Shown piece by piece: positions 7,194 to 15,304 of a stretch of 64,000 nucleotides of DNA (positions within the stretch are counted from its first letter, which is position 1; the number at the start of each line of letters is the position of its first letter). Source of the DNA: Brevundimonas basaltis (GTDB taxonomy: Bacteria > Pseudomonadota > Alphaproteobacteria > Caulobacterales > Caulobacteraceae); assembly GCF_014202075.1 (NCBI RefSeq), contig NZ_JACHFZ010000002.1, positions 186,001 through 250,000 of the forward strand, given 5' to 3'. The position numbers and the translations under genes were made by a program. The notes beneath the pieces are model-generated. The model saw nothing but the letters and a program-made list of their open reading frames with translations, made no database searches and was not told where the DNA came from.

Positions 7194-8069
7194 ATGACCC
7201 AGACCTTCGCCGACCGCCGCTGGACAGCGCCCGACGGGCTCTCCCTCTACGCACGAGACTATGCGGCCGCATCCGGCCCGACCAGGCTGCCGGTCATCGC
7301 CATTCACGGTCTGACCCGCAACTCGGCCGACTTCGGCGCCATCGCCCCCTTGATCGCCCAGAGCGGTCGCCGCGTGCTGGCGGTCGACGTGCGCGGCCGC
7401 GGCCTGTCGGATCGGGCGCCGGACCCGATGACCTATCAGCCGGTCACCTACGCCCACGACATCCTGGCCCTGCTGGACCAGGCCGGGATATCGCGCGCCG
7501 TCTTCCTCGGCACCTCGATGGGCGGGCTGATCACCATGGCCCTGGCCGCCCTGCGCTCGAGAGTGATCGCCGCCGCCATCCTCAACGACATCGGCCCCGA
7601 GGTGGCGAAGGAAGGCCTGGCCCGCATCGCCGCCTATTCCGGCCAGCCGGTCGACACCCCCGGCTGGGCCGAGGCCGCCGCCTATGTGAAGCAGCACAAC
7701 GCCGTCGCCTTCCCGCACTACAGCGACGCCGACTGGGACGCCTTCGCGCGCCGAACCTTCCGCATCGGCACTGAGGGCGCGCCGGTGCTGGACTACGACC
7801 CCGACATCGCCGTGCCGATCAAGGCCGCCGGGGCCCGGGCCCTGGTCCCCAATCTGTGGCCGATGTTCTCGAAACTGACCAAGGCCCGCCCGGTGCTTCT
7901 GGTGCGCGGCGAGACCTCCGACCTGCTCAGCGAAGCCATCGCCGCGAAGATGCAGAAGCGCGCCCCGAGGATGGACTATGTCGAGGTCCCGGGCGTAGGC
8001 CACGCCCCCATGCTCGACGAGCCCGAAGCCAAGGCGGCGATCTTTCCGTTTTTGGGCGAAGTGGACTGA
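7194..8069 (+). CDS. Alpha/beta hydrolase
   Basis: A 291-residue single-domain alpha/beta hydrolase. The oxyanion HG motif is in AIHGLTRNS, the nucleophile is Ser108 in GTSMGG, the acid is probably Asp243 (RGETSD) and the base is His270 (GVGHAP). No signal peptide is seen, so it is cytoplasmic. The sequence is closest in style to 3-oxoadipate enol-lactonase/haloperoxidase-type esterases, but the substrate cannot be assigned. It lies about 50 bases after the phosphatase gene and may be cotranscribed. It runs into the heptad-repeat array that separates it from nadE. Confidence 0.85.
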   Translation: MTQTFADRRWTAPDGLSLYARDYAAASGPTRLPVIAIHGLTRNSADFGAIAPLIAQSGRRVLAVDVRGRGLSDRAPDPMTYQPVTYAHDILALLDQAGISRAVFLGTSMGGLITMALAALRSRVIAAAILNDIGPEVAKEGLARIAAYSGQPVDTPGWAEAAAYVKQHNAVAFPHYSDADWDAFARRTFRIGTEGAPVLDYDPDIAVPIKAAGARALVPNLWPMFSKLTKARPVLLVRGETSDLLSEAIAAKMQKRAPRMDYVEVPGVGHAPMLDEPEAKAAIFPFLGEVD

Positions 8070-8073
8070 GGCG

Positions 8074-8227
8074 AGGGCTTAGGTCTTAGGGCTTAGGGCT
8101 TAGGGCTTAGGGCTTAGGTCAAATGAGCCACAACGGCGCCGCCGCCTCCCCCCTACTCCCTAAGCCCTACTCCCTAAGCCCTACTCCCTACTCCCTACTC
8201 CCTACTCCCTAAGCCCTAAGCCCTAAT
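8074..8227. repeat. Inverted arrays of 7-bp telomere-like repeats
   Basis: Six consecutive AGGGCTT-type heptads (8074-8115, one reading AGGTCTT) plus a partial unit to 8120 face eleven heptads of CCCTAAG/CCCTACT/CCCTAAT (8151-8227). The two arrays are inverted relative to each other, separated by about 30 bp, and could form a long imperfect hairpin. They fill the whole space between convergent genes, begin about five bases after the hydrolase stop, and overlap the nadE stop codon by two to three bases. No spacers occur, so this is not a CRISPR array. A bidirectional terminator role is possible. Confidence 0.9.
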
Positions 8228-10256
8228 CGGGCACATTCCCCTCCAGCTCATCCAGCCACACCCGCGCGGTGCTGTCCGACGGCGCCCGCCAGTCGCCCCG
8301 CGGGCTCAGCGAGCCGCCGGTCACCACCTTCGGCCCGTTCGGCAGGGCCGAGCGCTTGAACTGCGAGGTCTGGAAGAAGCGCACCAGAAACTTCCGCAGC
8401 CAGTGTTTGATGGTCGCCAGATCGTATTCGACCTTCTCGTCCTCCGGCGTCCCCGCCGGCCATTCCCCGCGCGACGCGTCCTTCCACGCCTGATGCGCCA
8501 GCCAGGCCACCTTCGACGGCTTCAGACCGAAACGGGTCAGGTAGAACAGGAAGAAGTCGTTCAGGGCATAGGGCCCGACCGTCGCCTCGGTCGACTGGAT
8601 CTTGCCGTCCCTGGCCGGCACCAGCTCGGGCGAGATCTCGGTGTCGAGAATGCCGCGCAGCACCGGCACGGCCTCCGCCCCGACCTGCTCGCGGTCGGCC
8701 ACCCAGCGGATCAGGTGGCGGATCAGCGTCTTCGCCACCCCGCCGTTGACGTTGTAGTGGCTCATATGGTCGCCGACGCCATAGGTGGCCCAGCCCAGCG
8801 CCAGCTCCGAAAGGTCGCCCGTGCCCAGCACGAAGGCGCCGTTCTGGTTGGCCAGCCGGAACAGATAGTCGGTCCGCAAGCCCGCCTGCACATTCTCGAA
8901 GGTGATGTCGTGCACCGGCTCGCCCCTGGCGAACGGATGGCCGATGGCCTCCAGCATGGTGGTCGCCGTCGGCCGGATGTCGATCTCCGCCCCCGTGACC
9001 CCGAGCGCCTTCATCAGGGCCCAGGCGTTCGACTTCGTCCCCTCGGAGGTGGCGAAGCCCGGCATGGTGTAGCCGAGGATGCCGGCCCGGGGCAGGCCCA
9101 GCCGGTCGAAGGCGCGGCAGGCCACCAGAAGGGCCTGAGTCGAATCCAGCCCGCCCGAGACGCCGATGACGATCCGCTCGCCATTGGTCGCCTTCATCCG
9201 CCGCATCAGCCCCTGCACCTGGATGTTGAAGGCCTCGTAGCAGTCCTGATCCAGACGGGCCGGATCGTCCGGCACGAAGGGATGGCGGTCCAACGGCCGG
9301 ATCAGGTCGCCGGACGGCCCCGCCCCGGCTTCGAACGGGACCACCGTCGCCCGCTCGCCCTCCAGCCGGGCGCAGTCGGCGAAGGTGCCGTTGCGCAGCC
9401 GGTCCAGCCCGATCCGCTCCACGTCGACATCGGCCACGGTCAGATGGCTGGCCATCGCGAACCGTTCGCCGCTGGCCAGACAGGCGCCCATCTCGTGGAT
9501 CATCGCCTGCCCGTCCCACGCCAGGTCGGTGGTGCTCTCGCCCCAGCCCGAGGCGGCGAAGACGTAGGCCGACAGCGTCCGCGCCGACTGGCTGGCGCAC
9601 AGCAGGGACCGCTCGTCCGCCTTGCCGATGACGATGTTGGAGGCCGACAGGTTGAGCAGGATGCGCGCCCCGGCCAGCGCCGCCCGGGTCGACGGCGGCT
9701 GCGGCGCCCAGAAATCCTCGCAGATCTCGACCGCGAAGACGAAGCCGGGCCGGTTCGCCGCCTCGAAGATCAGACCGGGCGCGAAATCGACCGTCTCGCC
9801 GCCCAGCACGATCGCATCCTCCGACCGGCTCGCCGCCGGCGCGAACCAGCGTTTCTCGTAATATTCCCGGTAGTTGGGCAGATAGGTCTTGGGCACCACT
9901 CCCAGCACCCCGCCCGCCCCCAGCACCACGGCGCAGTTGTACAGGGCGTCGCCGTTGCGCAGCGGCGCTCCCGCCACGGCGATCAGCCCGGCCGCCTCGG
10001 CCGCCTCGGCGACCCGCCCGATCTGCCGCTCCACCTCATCCAGCAGCGCCCCCTGCATCAGCAGGTCGTCGATGGCATAGCCGCTCAGGCTCAGTTCCGG
10101 AAACACCAGCAGGTCCACGCCCTGCGCGCCCGCCCGCTCGATCAGGGCGATATGCTCGTCGGCGTTGGCGACCGGATCGGCGGTGTGCACCACCGGCGTC
10201 GCCGCCGCGACGCGGACGAAGCCGTGGGTGCGGGGGCTGTGAAAGACGTCAGGCAT
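8223..10256 (-). CDS. nadE: Glutamine-dependent NAD(+) synthetase
   Basis: A 677-residue two-domain enzyme making NAD+ from nicotinic acid adenine dinucleotide with glutamine as nitrogen donor. The N-terminal nitrilase-type glutaminase domain (about 12-290) has the full triad Glu54 (VFPELSL), Lys123 (VPKTYLPN) and Cys179 (VEICEDFW). The C-terminal synthetase domain carries the ATP pyrophosphatase loop [10 protein letters not shown]. Length fits the long, mycobacterial-type form. The stop codon lies at the edge of the heptad-repeat array, and the gene is followed upstream by a palindromic element. Confidence 0.96.
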   Translation of the reverse strand: MPDVFHSPRTHGFVRVAAATPVVHTADPVANADEHIALIERAGAQGVDLLVFPELSLSGYAIDDLLMQGALLDEVERQIGRVAEAAEAAGLIAVAGAPLRNGDALYNCAVVLGAGGVLGVVPKTYLPNYREYYEKRWFAPAASRSEDAIVLGGETVDFAPGLIFEAANRPGFVFAVEICEDFWAPQPPSTRAALAGARILLNLSASNIVIGKADERSLLCASQSARTLSAYVFAASGWGESTTDLAWDGQAMIHEMGACLASGERFAMASHLTVADVDVERIGLDRLRNGTFADCARLEGERATVVPFEAGAGPSGDLIRPLDRHPFVPDDPARLDQDCYEAFNIQVQGLMRRMKATNGERIVIGVSGGLDSTQALLVACRAFDRLGLPRAGILGYTMPGFATSEGTKSNAWALMKALGVTGAEIDIRPTATTMLEAIGHPFARGEPVHDITFENVQAGLRTDYLFRLANQNGAFVLGTGDLSELALGWATYGVGDHMSHYNVNGGVAKTLIRHLIRWVADREQVGAEAVPVLRGILDTEISPELVPARDGKIQSTEATVGPYALNDFFLFYLTRFGLKPSKVAWLAHQAWKDASRGEWPAGTPEDEKVEYDLATIKHWLRKFLVRFFQTSQFKRSALPNGPKVVTGGSLSPRGDWRAPSDSTARVWLDELEGNVPD

Positions 10257-10265
10257 TCAAATCTT

Positions 10266-10400
10266 CCGCTCATCCCGGCGAAAGCCGGGACCCAGTCCTG
10301 TCCAGCGTGACGCCGGCGCCTGGGGATCGCCGGTTAGGCTCATATAGGCCCAAACGGCCCGGCCAAAGAACCGGGTCCCGGCTTTCGCCGGGATGAGCGG
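10266..10400. repeat. Palindromic intergenic element, copy 2
   Basis: Perfect 28-bp inverted arms at 10266-10293 and 10373-10400. Each arm is itself a small hairpin (TCCCGGC-GAAA-GCCGGGA in the left arm). The element lies between the divergent nadE and ftsY genes, ending 43 bases before the ftsY ATG. It belongs with the elements at 5231-5326 and 15167-15299: all have arms built on the pattern TCATTCC/TCATCCC plus a CCGG-rich stem. Confidence 0.9.
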
Positions 10401-10443
10401 AGTATTTGGTGACGCATGGGCCCGGCCCCGCTAAAGCCAACCC

Positions 10444-11379
10444 ATGAACGACGCGCCGAAAAAAGGCTGGCTGTCCCGCCTCAGCGAGGGCCTGTCCCGC
10501 TCCTCGAAACAGATGACCGAGCAGGTCGTCTCCGCCTTCGTCAAGGAACCGCTCAGCGAGGCCGCGCTCGAGGGGCTGGAGGAGCATCTGCTCGAGAGCG
10601 ATCTCGGCCCGGCCGCCACCGACCGCATCGTCGAGCGCTTCCGCGACCTGCGCTTCGGGGCCGGCGCCAACGAACGCGAGGTCAAGGAGGCCCTGGCCGA
10701 GGCCGTCGCCGCCGAACTGGTCAACCACGAGGCGCGCTACGAGCCCCTCGACGGCCCGCGCCCCTTCGTCACCCTGTTCGTCGGGGTCAACGGCTCGGGC
10801 AAGACCACCACCCTCGGCAAGATCGCCGCCGACCTGACCGGTCAGGGGGCGAAGGTGATGATCGTCGCCTGCGACACCTTCCGCGCCGCCGCCCGCGAAC
10901 AGCTCAAGGTCTGGGCCGAGCGCGCCGGGGCGACCTTCGAGAGCCGCCGCGACGGCGCCGACCCCGCCGGCCTCGCCTTCGACGCCTACACCCGGGCGAA
11001 GGCCGAAGGCTTCGACGTCGTCCTGATCGACACCGCCGGCCGGCTGCAGAACAAGTCGGCCCTGATGGACGAACTGCTCAAGATCGTCCGGGTGCTGAAG
11101 AAGATCGATCCCGAGGCCCCGCACGAGACCCTGCTGGTCCTCGACGCCACCGTCGGCCGCAACGCCCTGGCCCAGGAACAGATCTTCGGCCGCACCGCCT
11201 ATGTCTCCGGCGTGGTCATGACCAAGCTGGACGGCACCGCCCGCGGCGGGGTTCTCGTCCCCGTGGCCCAGGCCTCCGATGCCCCGATCAAGCTGATCGG
11301 CGTCGGCGAGGGGATCGACGATCTGCAACCGTTCGACGCCCGGGCCTTTTCACGCTCTCTGGTGGGGCTCGAGGACTGA
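10444..11379 (+). CDS. ftsY: Signal recognition particle receptor FtsY
   Basis: A 311-residue SRP GTPase that docks ribosome-SRP complexes at the inner membrane. It has a short N-terminal helical N domain, the P-loop GVNGSGKTTT (114-123), DTFRAAAREQL, the G3 motif DTAGRLQNK, TKLDGTARGG and the C-terminal GVGEGIDDLQPF closing motif. The long acidic A domain of E. coli FtsY is absent, as is normal in alphaproteobacteria. The yciB gene follows after three bases. Confidence 0.97.
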   Translation: MNDAPKKGWLSRLSEGLSRSSKQMTEQVVSAFVKEPLSEAALEGLEEHLLESDLGPAATDRIVERFRDLRFGAGANEREVKEALAEAVAAELVNHEARYEPLDGPRPFVTLFVGVNGSGKTTTLGKIAADLTGQGAKVMIVACDTFRAAAREQLKVWAERAGATFESRRDGADPAGLAFDAYTRAKAEGFDVVLIDTAGRLQNKSALMDELLKIVRVLKKIDPEAPHETLLVLDATVGRNALAQEQIFGRTAYVSGVVMTKLDGTARGGVLVPVAQASDAPIKLIGVGEGIDDLQPFDARAFSRSLVGLED

Positions 11380-11382
11380 CGC

Positions 11383-12078
11383 ATGACCGAGCCTGAAACC
11401 CCCGCGCCGTCCCCCGCGCCCAAGGAGTCGAACCTGCGCCAGCTGGTCGATTTCAGCGGCCTGCTCGCCTTCGGCCTCGCCTTTCTGGTCTTCCGCCTGC
11501 GCGGCCTCGACGGCGACGCCGCCCTCGTCAACGCCACCTGGTTCCTCGTCGCCGGCTCCGCCGTCGGCGTCGCGGTCGGCCTGGTCGTCGAGAAGCGGCT
11601 GGCCCTGCTGCCGCTGATCGTGGGCGGGTTCGCCCTCGTCTTCGGCCTGCTCACCCTGCTCACCGGCGACGGTCTGTGGGTCAAGCTGAAGGTCTCCATC
11701 CTCAACGCCAGCCTCGCCATCGCCCTGATCGGCGGTCTGGCCATGGGCAAACAGCCGCTGCGCGCCCTGCTCGGCACGGTCATCCCGATCAACGACCGGG
11801 CCTGGCGCATCCTGACCTTCCGCTACGGCCTGTTCTTTCTCGGCGTTGCGATCGTCAACGAACTGGTGCGCAGCGAGGCCCTCGTCGCCTGGGCGGCCGG
11901 CCAGATCGGGCGCGGCGACATCGACCCCGCCGACGTCTGGGTCAGCTTCCGCGGGGTGTTGTGGATCGCGTCGTCCGTGTTCGGCCTGTCGCAGATTCCG
12001 CTGATCCTGCGCAACCTGACCTCGACCGACAAGCCGGTCGATCCCATGGCCCCCGCCGAACCCGACCGCGCCCCCTGA
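11383..12078 (+). CDS. yciB: Inner membrane protein YciB (septation protein A family)
   Basis: A 231-residue polytopic membrane protein with about five to six hydrophobic segments. The signature stretches NATWFLVAGSAVGVAVG and INDRAWRILTFRYGLFF are typical of the YciB/IspZ family, linked to cell-envelope integrity and division in E. coli. The N-terminus has a Pro-rich cytoplasmic leader. It starts three bases after ftsY; this ftsY-yciB order is conserved in Caulobacterales. The exact function remains poorly understood. Confidence 0.92.
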   Translation: MTEPETPAPSPAPKESNLRQLVDFSGLLAFGLAFLVFRLRGLDGDAALVNATWFLVAGSAVGVAVGLVVEKRLALLPLIVGGFALVFGLLTLLTGDGLWVKLKVSILNASLAIALIGGLAMGKQPLRALLGTVIPINDRAWRILTFRYGLFFLGVAIVNELVRSEALVAWAAGQIGRGDIDPADVWVSFRGVLWIASSVFGLSQIPLILRNLTSTDKPVDPMAPAEPDRAP

Positions 12079-12080
12079 TA

Positions 12081-12124
12081 TCCTCCCCCGACGGGGGAGG
12101 GGGACCGCGCAGCGGTGGAGGGGG
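12081..12124 (+). repeat. G-rich intergenic repeat unit, copy A
   Basis: The unit reads TCCTCCCCC, then GGGGGAGGGGGACC, a short GCGC centre and GGTGGAGGGGG. It contains two small hairpins (TCCCCC/GGGGGA and CCGCGCAGCGG). A second copy with the same layout is at 17631-17677. Such units are common between genes in this group. It follows the yciB stop directly. Confidence 0.7.
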
Positions 12125-12210
12125 CCTGTGTCGAACGCCCCCGGACCGTCCGTCGTCAAACCGTAAAGCGCGGCTGCTACCTCTGCGGCGCACCGAGGGG
12201 ATACGGTTCA

Positions 12211-12771
12211 ATGGTCAAGTCCGGAAACAAGGTCCGACGAAGCGGCCTCGCCGCCTCGCCCAGCCATCTGATGCACCGCGCCCTGCAGCTGGCGCTCGAC
12301 ATCTACGCCGAGGAGGCGGGCCCCGACGGCCTGACCCAGCGCCAGTTCGCCGTGCTCGAGGCGGTGTCCCACCGTTCCGGCCTGACCCAGACCGATCTGG
12401 TCCGCGCCACCGGCATCGACCGCTCGACCCTCGCCGACCTCGTCGCCCGCATGACCGCCAGGGGCCTGCTGGAGCGCGAGCGTTCGACCCTCGACGCCCG
12501 CGCCAAGGCGGTGCGCCTGTCCGCGGCCGGCGCCGCCGCCCTCGAGGCCGCCCGCCCGAAGGTCGAGGCCGCCGACAAACGCATCCTCGCCCTGCTGCCC
12601 AAGGCCAAGCGCGACGGCTTCCTCGCCCGCCTCGCCGAACTCGCCGGCGAGGCCGACGCGGCCCCCGACAAGGCCAAGGCCGAGGCCAAGGCCGCCAAAA
12701 AGGCCGCCAAGCTGGCCAAGAAGGCGGGCAAGCCCGAGAAGGCGAAGCTCAAGCTGGTCGAGCCGGCTTAA
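12211..12771 (+). CDS. MarR-family transcriptional regulator with Lys/Ala-rich tail
   Basis: A 186-residue regulator. The winged-helix domain is clear: LTQRQFAVLEAVSHRSGLTQTD leads into the recognition helix around TGIDRSTLADLVARMTARGLLERE, followed by the wing DARAKAVRLS. The last 40 or so residues are a low-complexity Lys/Ala-rich tail (KAEAKAAKKAAKLAKKAGK) that could bind DNA non-specifically. The ligand and targets are unknown. The ATG at 12211 is preferred; a longer frame to 12115 would translate part of the upstream repeat. Confidence 0.85.
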   Translation: MVKSGNKVRRSGLAASPSHLMHRALQLALDIYAEEAGPDGLTQRQFAVLEAVSHRSGLTQTDLVRATGIDRSTLADLVARMTARGLLERERSTLDARAKAVRLSAAGAAALEAARPKVEAADKRILALLPKAKRDGFLARLAELAGEADAAPDKAKAEAKAAKKAAKLAKKAGKPEKAKLKLVEPA

Positions 12772-12776
12772 GGCGC

Positions 12777-12921
12777 CCTTCTCCCCTTGGGGGAGAAGGT
12801 GGCCCGGCAGGGCCGGATGAGGGGTGAGGCGGCTCCGGACCGACCGCCGGCCATTTCACCTCAGCCATCCCCCTCATCCGGACGGCGGCGCCGCCGACCG
12901 TCTCCCTCGGAGGGGAGAAGG
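12777..12921. repeat. Nested inverted intergenic repeat
   Basis: Outer arms CCTTCTCCCC (12777-12786) and GGGGAGAAGG (12912-12921) are perfectly complementary. An inner pair GGATGAGGGG (12814-12823) and CCCCTCATCC (12870-12879) is also perfect. The right side also holds a GC palindrome around GGCGGCGCCGCC. It fills the convergent gap between the marR-type gene and the peptidase gene and may act as a transcript end for both. Confidence 0.75.
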
Positions 12922-12931
12922 ACCACCGCGA

Positions 12932-15157
12932 TCAGTCCATCAACTGCTGCGCCAGATACACATAGTGCCGCGCCCAGCGCCGCGCGTTGGCCACCGGATC
13001 GGCGTCATTGGAATGCCCGCCCGCCGTCTCCTCGTAATAGAGGTGGTCGTGGCCCTGATCCTGCAGCCGCGCCGCGAATTTGCGGGCGTGGCCCGGATGC
13101 ACCCGGTCGTCGCGGGTGTTGGTGGTGATATAGACCCGCGGATAGTCCGCGTCCGGACGAAGTTGCTGATAGGCCGAATAGCGGGCGATGAAGGCCGCCT
13201 CTGCCGGGATGCGCGGATCTCCGTATTCGCCGATCCACGAGGCCCCGGCCGGCAGTTCGTGATAGCGCAGCATGTCGATCAGCGGGCTCTCGATCACCGC
13301 CGCATTGATCAGCTCCGGATGCTGGGTCACCGTCACCGAGGTCAGCACCCCGCCGTTCGACCGGCCGTAGATGCCGGTGCGGCGCGGCGAGGTGATGCCG
13401 CGCCGGTGCAGGTCCGCCGCCACCGCCGCGAAATCGTCGAAGGCCAGCTGGCGGTTTTCCTTCAGCACCGACTGGTGCCATTGCGGCCCGAACTCGCCGC
13501 CGCCGCGGATGTTGGCCTGGACGAAGACGCCGCCGTTCTCCAGCCACAGCTTGCCCATCTCGGGCTTGTAGGCGGGCGGGAACGACACCTGGAAACCGCC
13601 GTAGCCGAACAGGATGGTCGGCGCCGAGCCGTCCATGGCCATGTCGCGCGGCCGGGTGACGAAATACGGGATCTTCGTGCCGTCCGACGACGTCGCCTCG
13701 AACTGCTCGACCACATGGGTCGAGGCGTCGAACCGGGCCGGGGCGGTAGCGAGGGTTTCGGCCCGCCCCGCCGTGCCGACCCGGAGATCGAGCAGGCTGA
13801 GCGTCGCCGGGGTCAGGAAGCCCTCATAGCTGTAGAACAGGCGGTCGGAGCCCCGGCTGGAGTCGCCCAGGTGCACCGCGACGTTGTCGGGCGTCTCCAG
13901 GTCGGCCTTCGTCCAGCCGCGTCCACGAGTGTCGAGGAAGCGCATCATCCGCCCACGGACATTGTCATAGACGGTGGCGACGACGCGGTTGTCGAACACC
14001 GCCACCTCGTCGACCGACTGGCGGTCGGCGGGGCGGAACAGCACATCGGCGCGGCCCTGACCGTCGCGCAGCCCCGCCAGCGGCGCGGCCAGCAGGCTGC
14101 CGCCCTCGAAAGTCTCGCCCCCTTGCGTCCACGGCTCGTCGACGCTGAAGATCAGCTGGTCGCGCACCGCGCCGTGCACGCTGGCGCGGGCCGGCAGGCT
14201 CAGCTTGACCGTCTGTCCGTCCAGCCACTGCACCCGCTCGCTTCTGAAGGTGTCGAGCGGCCGGTTGAACAGCACCGCCAGCACCGCCCCGCGCCCGTCG
14301 CGCAGCACCGAGGAACTGACCCCATACCCGCCGTCGCCGATGTCGCCGCGATAGACCTCGGTCGCCTGCGCCAGCGTCTGGCCGCGCTTGAGCGCCTTGA
14401 TGATGAAGGGATAGCCCGACTCCGTCAGGGTATTCGGTCCGAAATCGGTGGCCACCAGCAGGGTGTCGCGGTCCAGCCAGCTGAGGCGGTGTTTGCCCTC
14501 CGGCAGGTTGAAGCCGCCGGCCACGAAGGTCCGGGTCGTGGTGTCGAACTCGCGCACCACCACGGCGTCCTTGCCGCCGTCGCTCAGCGAGATCAGGCAG
14601 CGGGTCTCGTCGGGCGCGAGGCAATTGGCGCCCTTCCACACCCAGTCGCGGCCCTCGGCCTTCGCCAGGGCGTCGACGTCGATCAGCGTCTCCCACCGCG
14701 GCGCATCCGAGCGGTAGGAGTCCAGCGTCGTGCGCCGCCACAGCCCCTTGGGATTGGCCGCGTCCTGCCAGAAATTGCCGATCCCCTCGCCGAGGAAGCT
14801 TGGGCTCGGGATGCGGTCGGTCGCCGTCAGAATGGCCTCGGCCTGTTGACGGAAGGTCTCGTAGCGCCGGTCGCCCTCCAGCGAGGCCAGCGCCTTGCGG
14901 TTCGATTCCGCCACGAAGGCCATCGCCTCCGCGCCCTCGACCTGTTCCAGCGCCAGATGATCGTCGGCGGCGCGCACGCCCGCCGGCGTCAGGTCGACCG
15001 GAAAGTGGGGCGGCGCGGCGACCGGCGTCGCCAACGGCCCCTCGATCCGGTCCGGCGCGAGGCCGTAGATCGCATCCTCCGACGACCCCGTGGCGCAGGC
15101 GGCCAGCAGCAGGGCCGGGATCGAAACGGTGAGGATCAGTCGGGGGGTAAGACGCAT
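12932..15157 (-). CDS. Prolyl oligopeptidase family lipoprotein (S9A), first of tandem pair
   Basis: A 741-residue serine peptidase. The N-terminus has a lipoprotein signal ending in a lipobox, LLLAAC (Cys21), so it is probably anchored in the envelope. The beta-propeller spans roughly 50-460 and the C-terminal alpha/beta-hydrolase domain holds Ser600 (GRSNGGV), the Asp pair 683-684 (TRDDRVHPGHA) and His715 (AGGHSND). S9A enzymes cut proline-containing oligopeptides, so a role in periplasmic peptide turnover is likely. It lies downstream of a paralogue on the same strand, separated by a palindromic element. Confidence 0.92.
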   Translation of the reverse strand: MRLTPRLILTVSIPALLLAACATGSSEDAIYGLAPDRIEGPLATPVAAPPHFPVDLTPAGVRAADDHLALEQVEGAEAMAFVAESNRKALASLEGDRRYETFRQQAEAILTATDRIPSPSFLGEGIGNFWQDAANPKGLWRRTTLDSYRSDAPRWETLIDVDALAKAEGRDWVWKGANCLAPDETRCLISLSDGGKDAVVVREFDTTTRTFVAGGFNLPEGKHRLSWLDRDTLLVATDFGPNTLTESGYPFIIKALKRGQTLAQATEVYRGDIGDGGYGVSSSVLRDGRGAVLAVLFNRPLDTFRSERVQWLDGQTVKLSLPARASVHGAVRDQLIFSVDEPWTQGGETFEGGSLLAAPLAGLRDGQGRADVLFRPADRQSVDEVAVFDNRVVATVYDNVRGRMMRFLDTRGRGWTKADLETPDNVAVHLGDSSRGSDRLFYSYEGFLTPATLSLLDLRVGTAGRAETLATAPARFDASTHVVEQFEATSSDGTKIPYFVTRPRDMAMDGSAPTILFGYGGFQVSFPPAYKPEMGKLWLENGGVFVQANIRGGGEFGPQWHQSVLKENRQLAFDDFAAVAADLHRRGITSPRRTGIYGRSNGGVLTSVTVTQHPELINAAVIESPLIDMLRYHELPAGASWIGEYGDPRIPAEAAFIARYSAYQQLRPDADYPRVYITTNTRDDRVHPGHARKFAARLQDQGHDHLYYEETAGGHSNDADPVANARRWARHYVYLAQQLMD

Positions 15158-15166
15158 ATCTAAACT

Positions 15167-15299
15167 CCGTCATCCCCGGGCTTTTCCCGGGGATCCATCG
15201 ATCGGTCGCACGGGCCGTCGGGGGTTCACATCGGGCCGTCTCCCATCCCGCCCGTGCGAAGGCCGGAATGGATCCCCGGGACAAGCCCGGGGATGACGG
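15167..15299. repeat. Palindromic intergenic element, copy 3
   Basis: Arms of 30 bases at 15167-15196 and 15270-15299 are reverse complements with a single mismatch. Each arm contains its own hairpin (ATCCCCGGG and its complement). The element sits between the two tandem S9A peptidase genes. It has the same design as the elements at 5231 and 10266 but a diverged sequence. Confidence 0.9.
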
Positions 15300-15304
15300 C
15301 GGTT

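Noticed and set aside
8074..8227. CRISPR array
   Set aside because: Units are seven bases long and contiguous, with no spacers and no cas genes.
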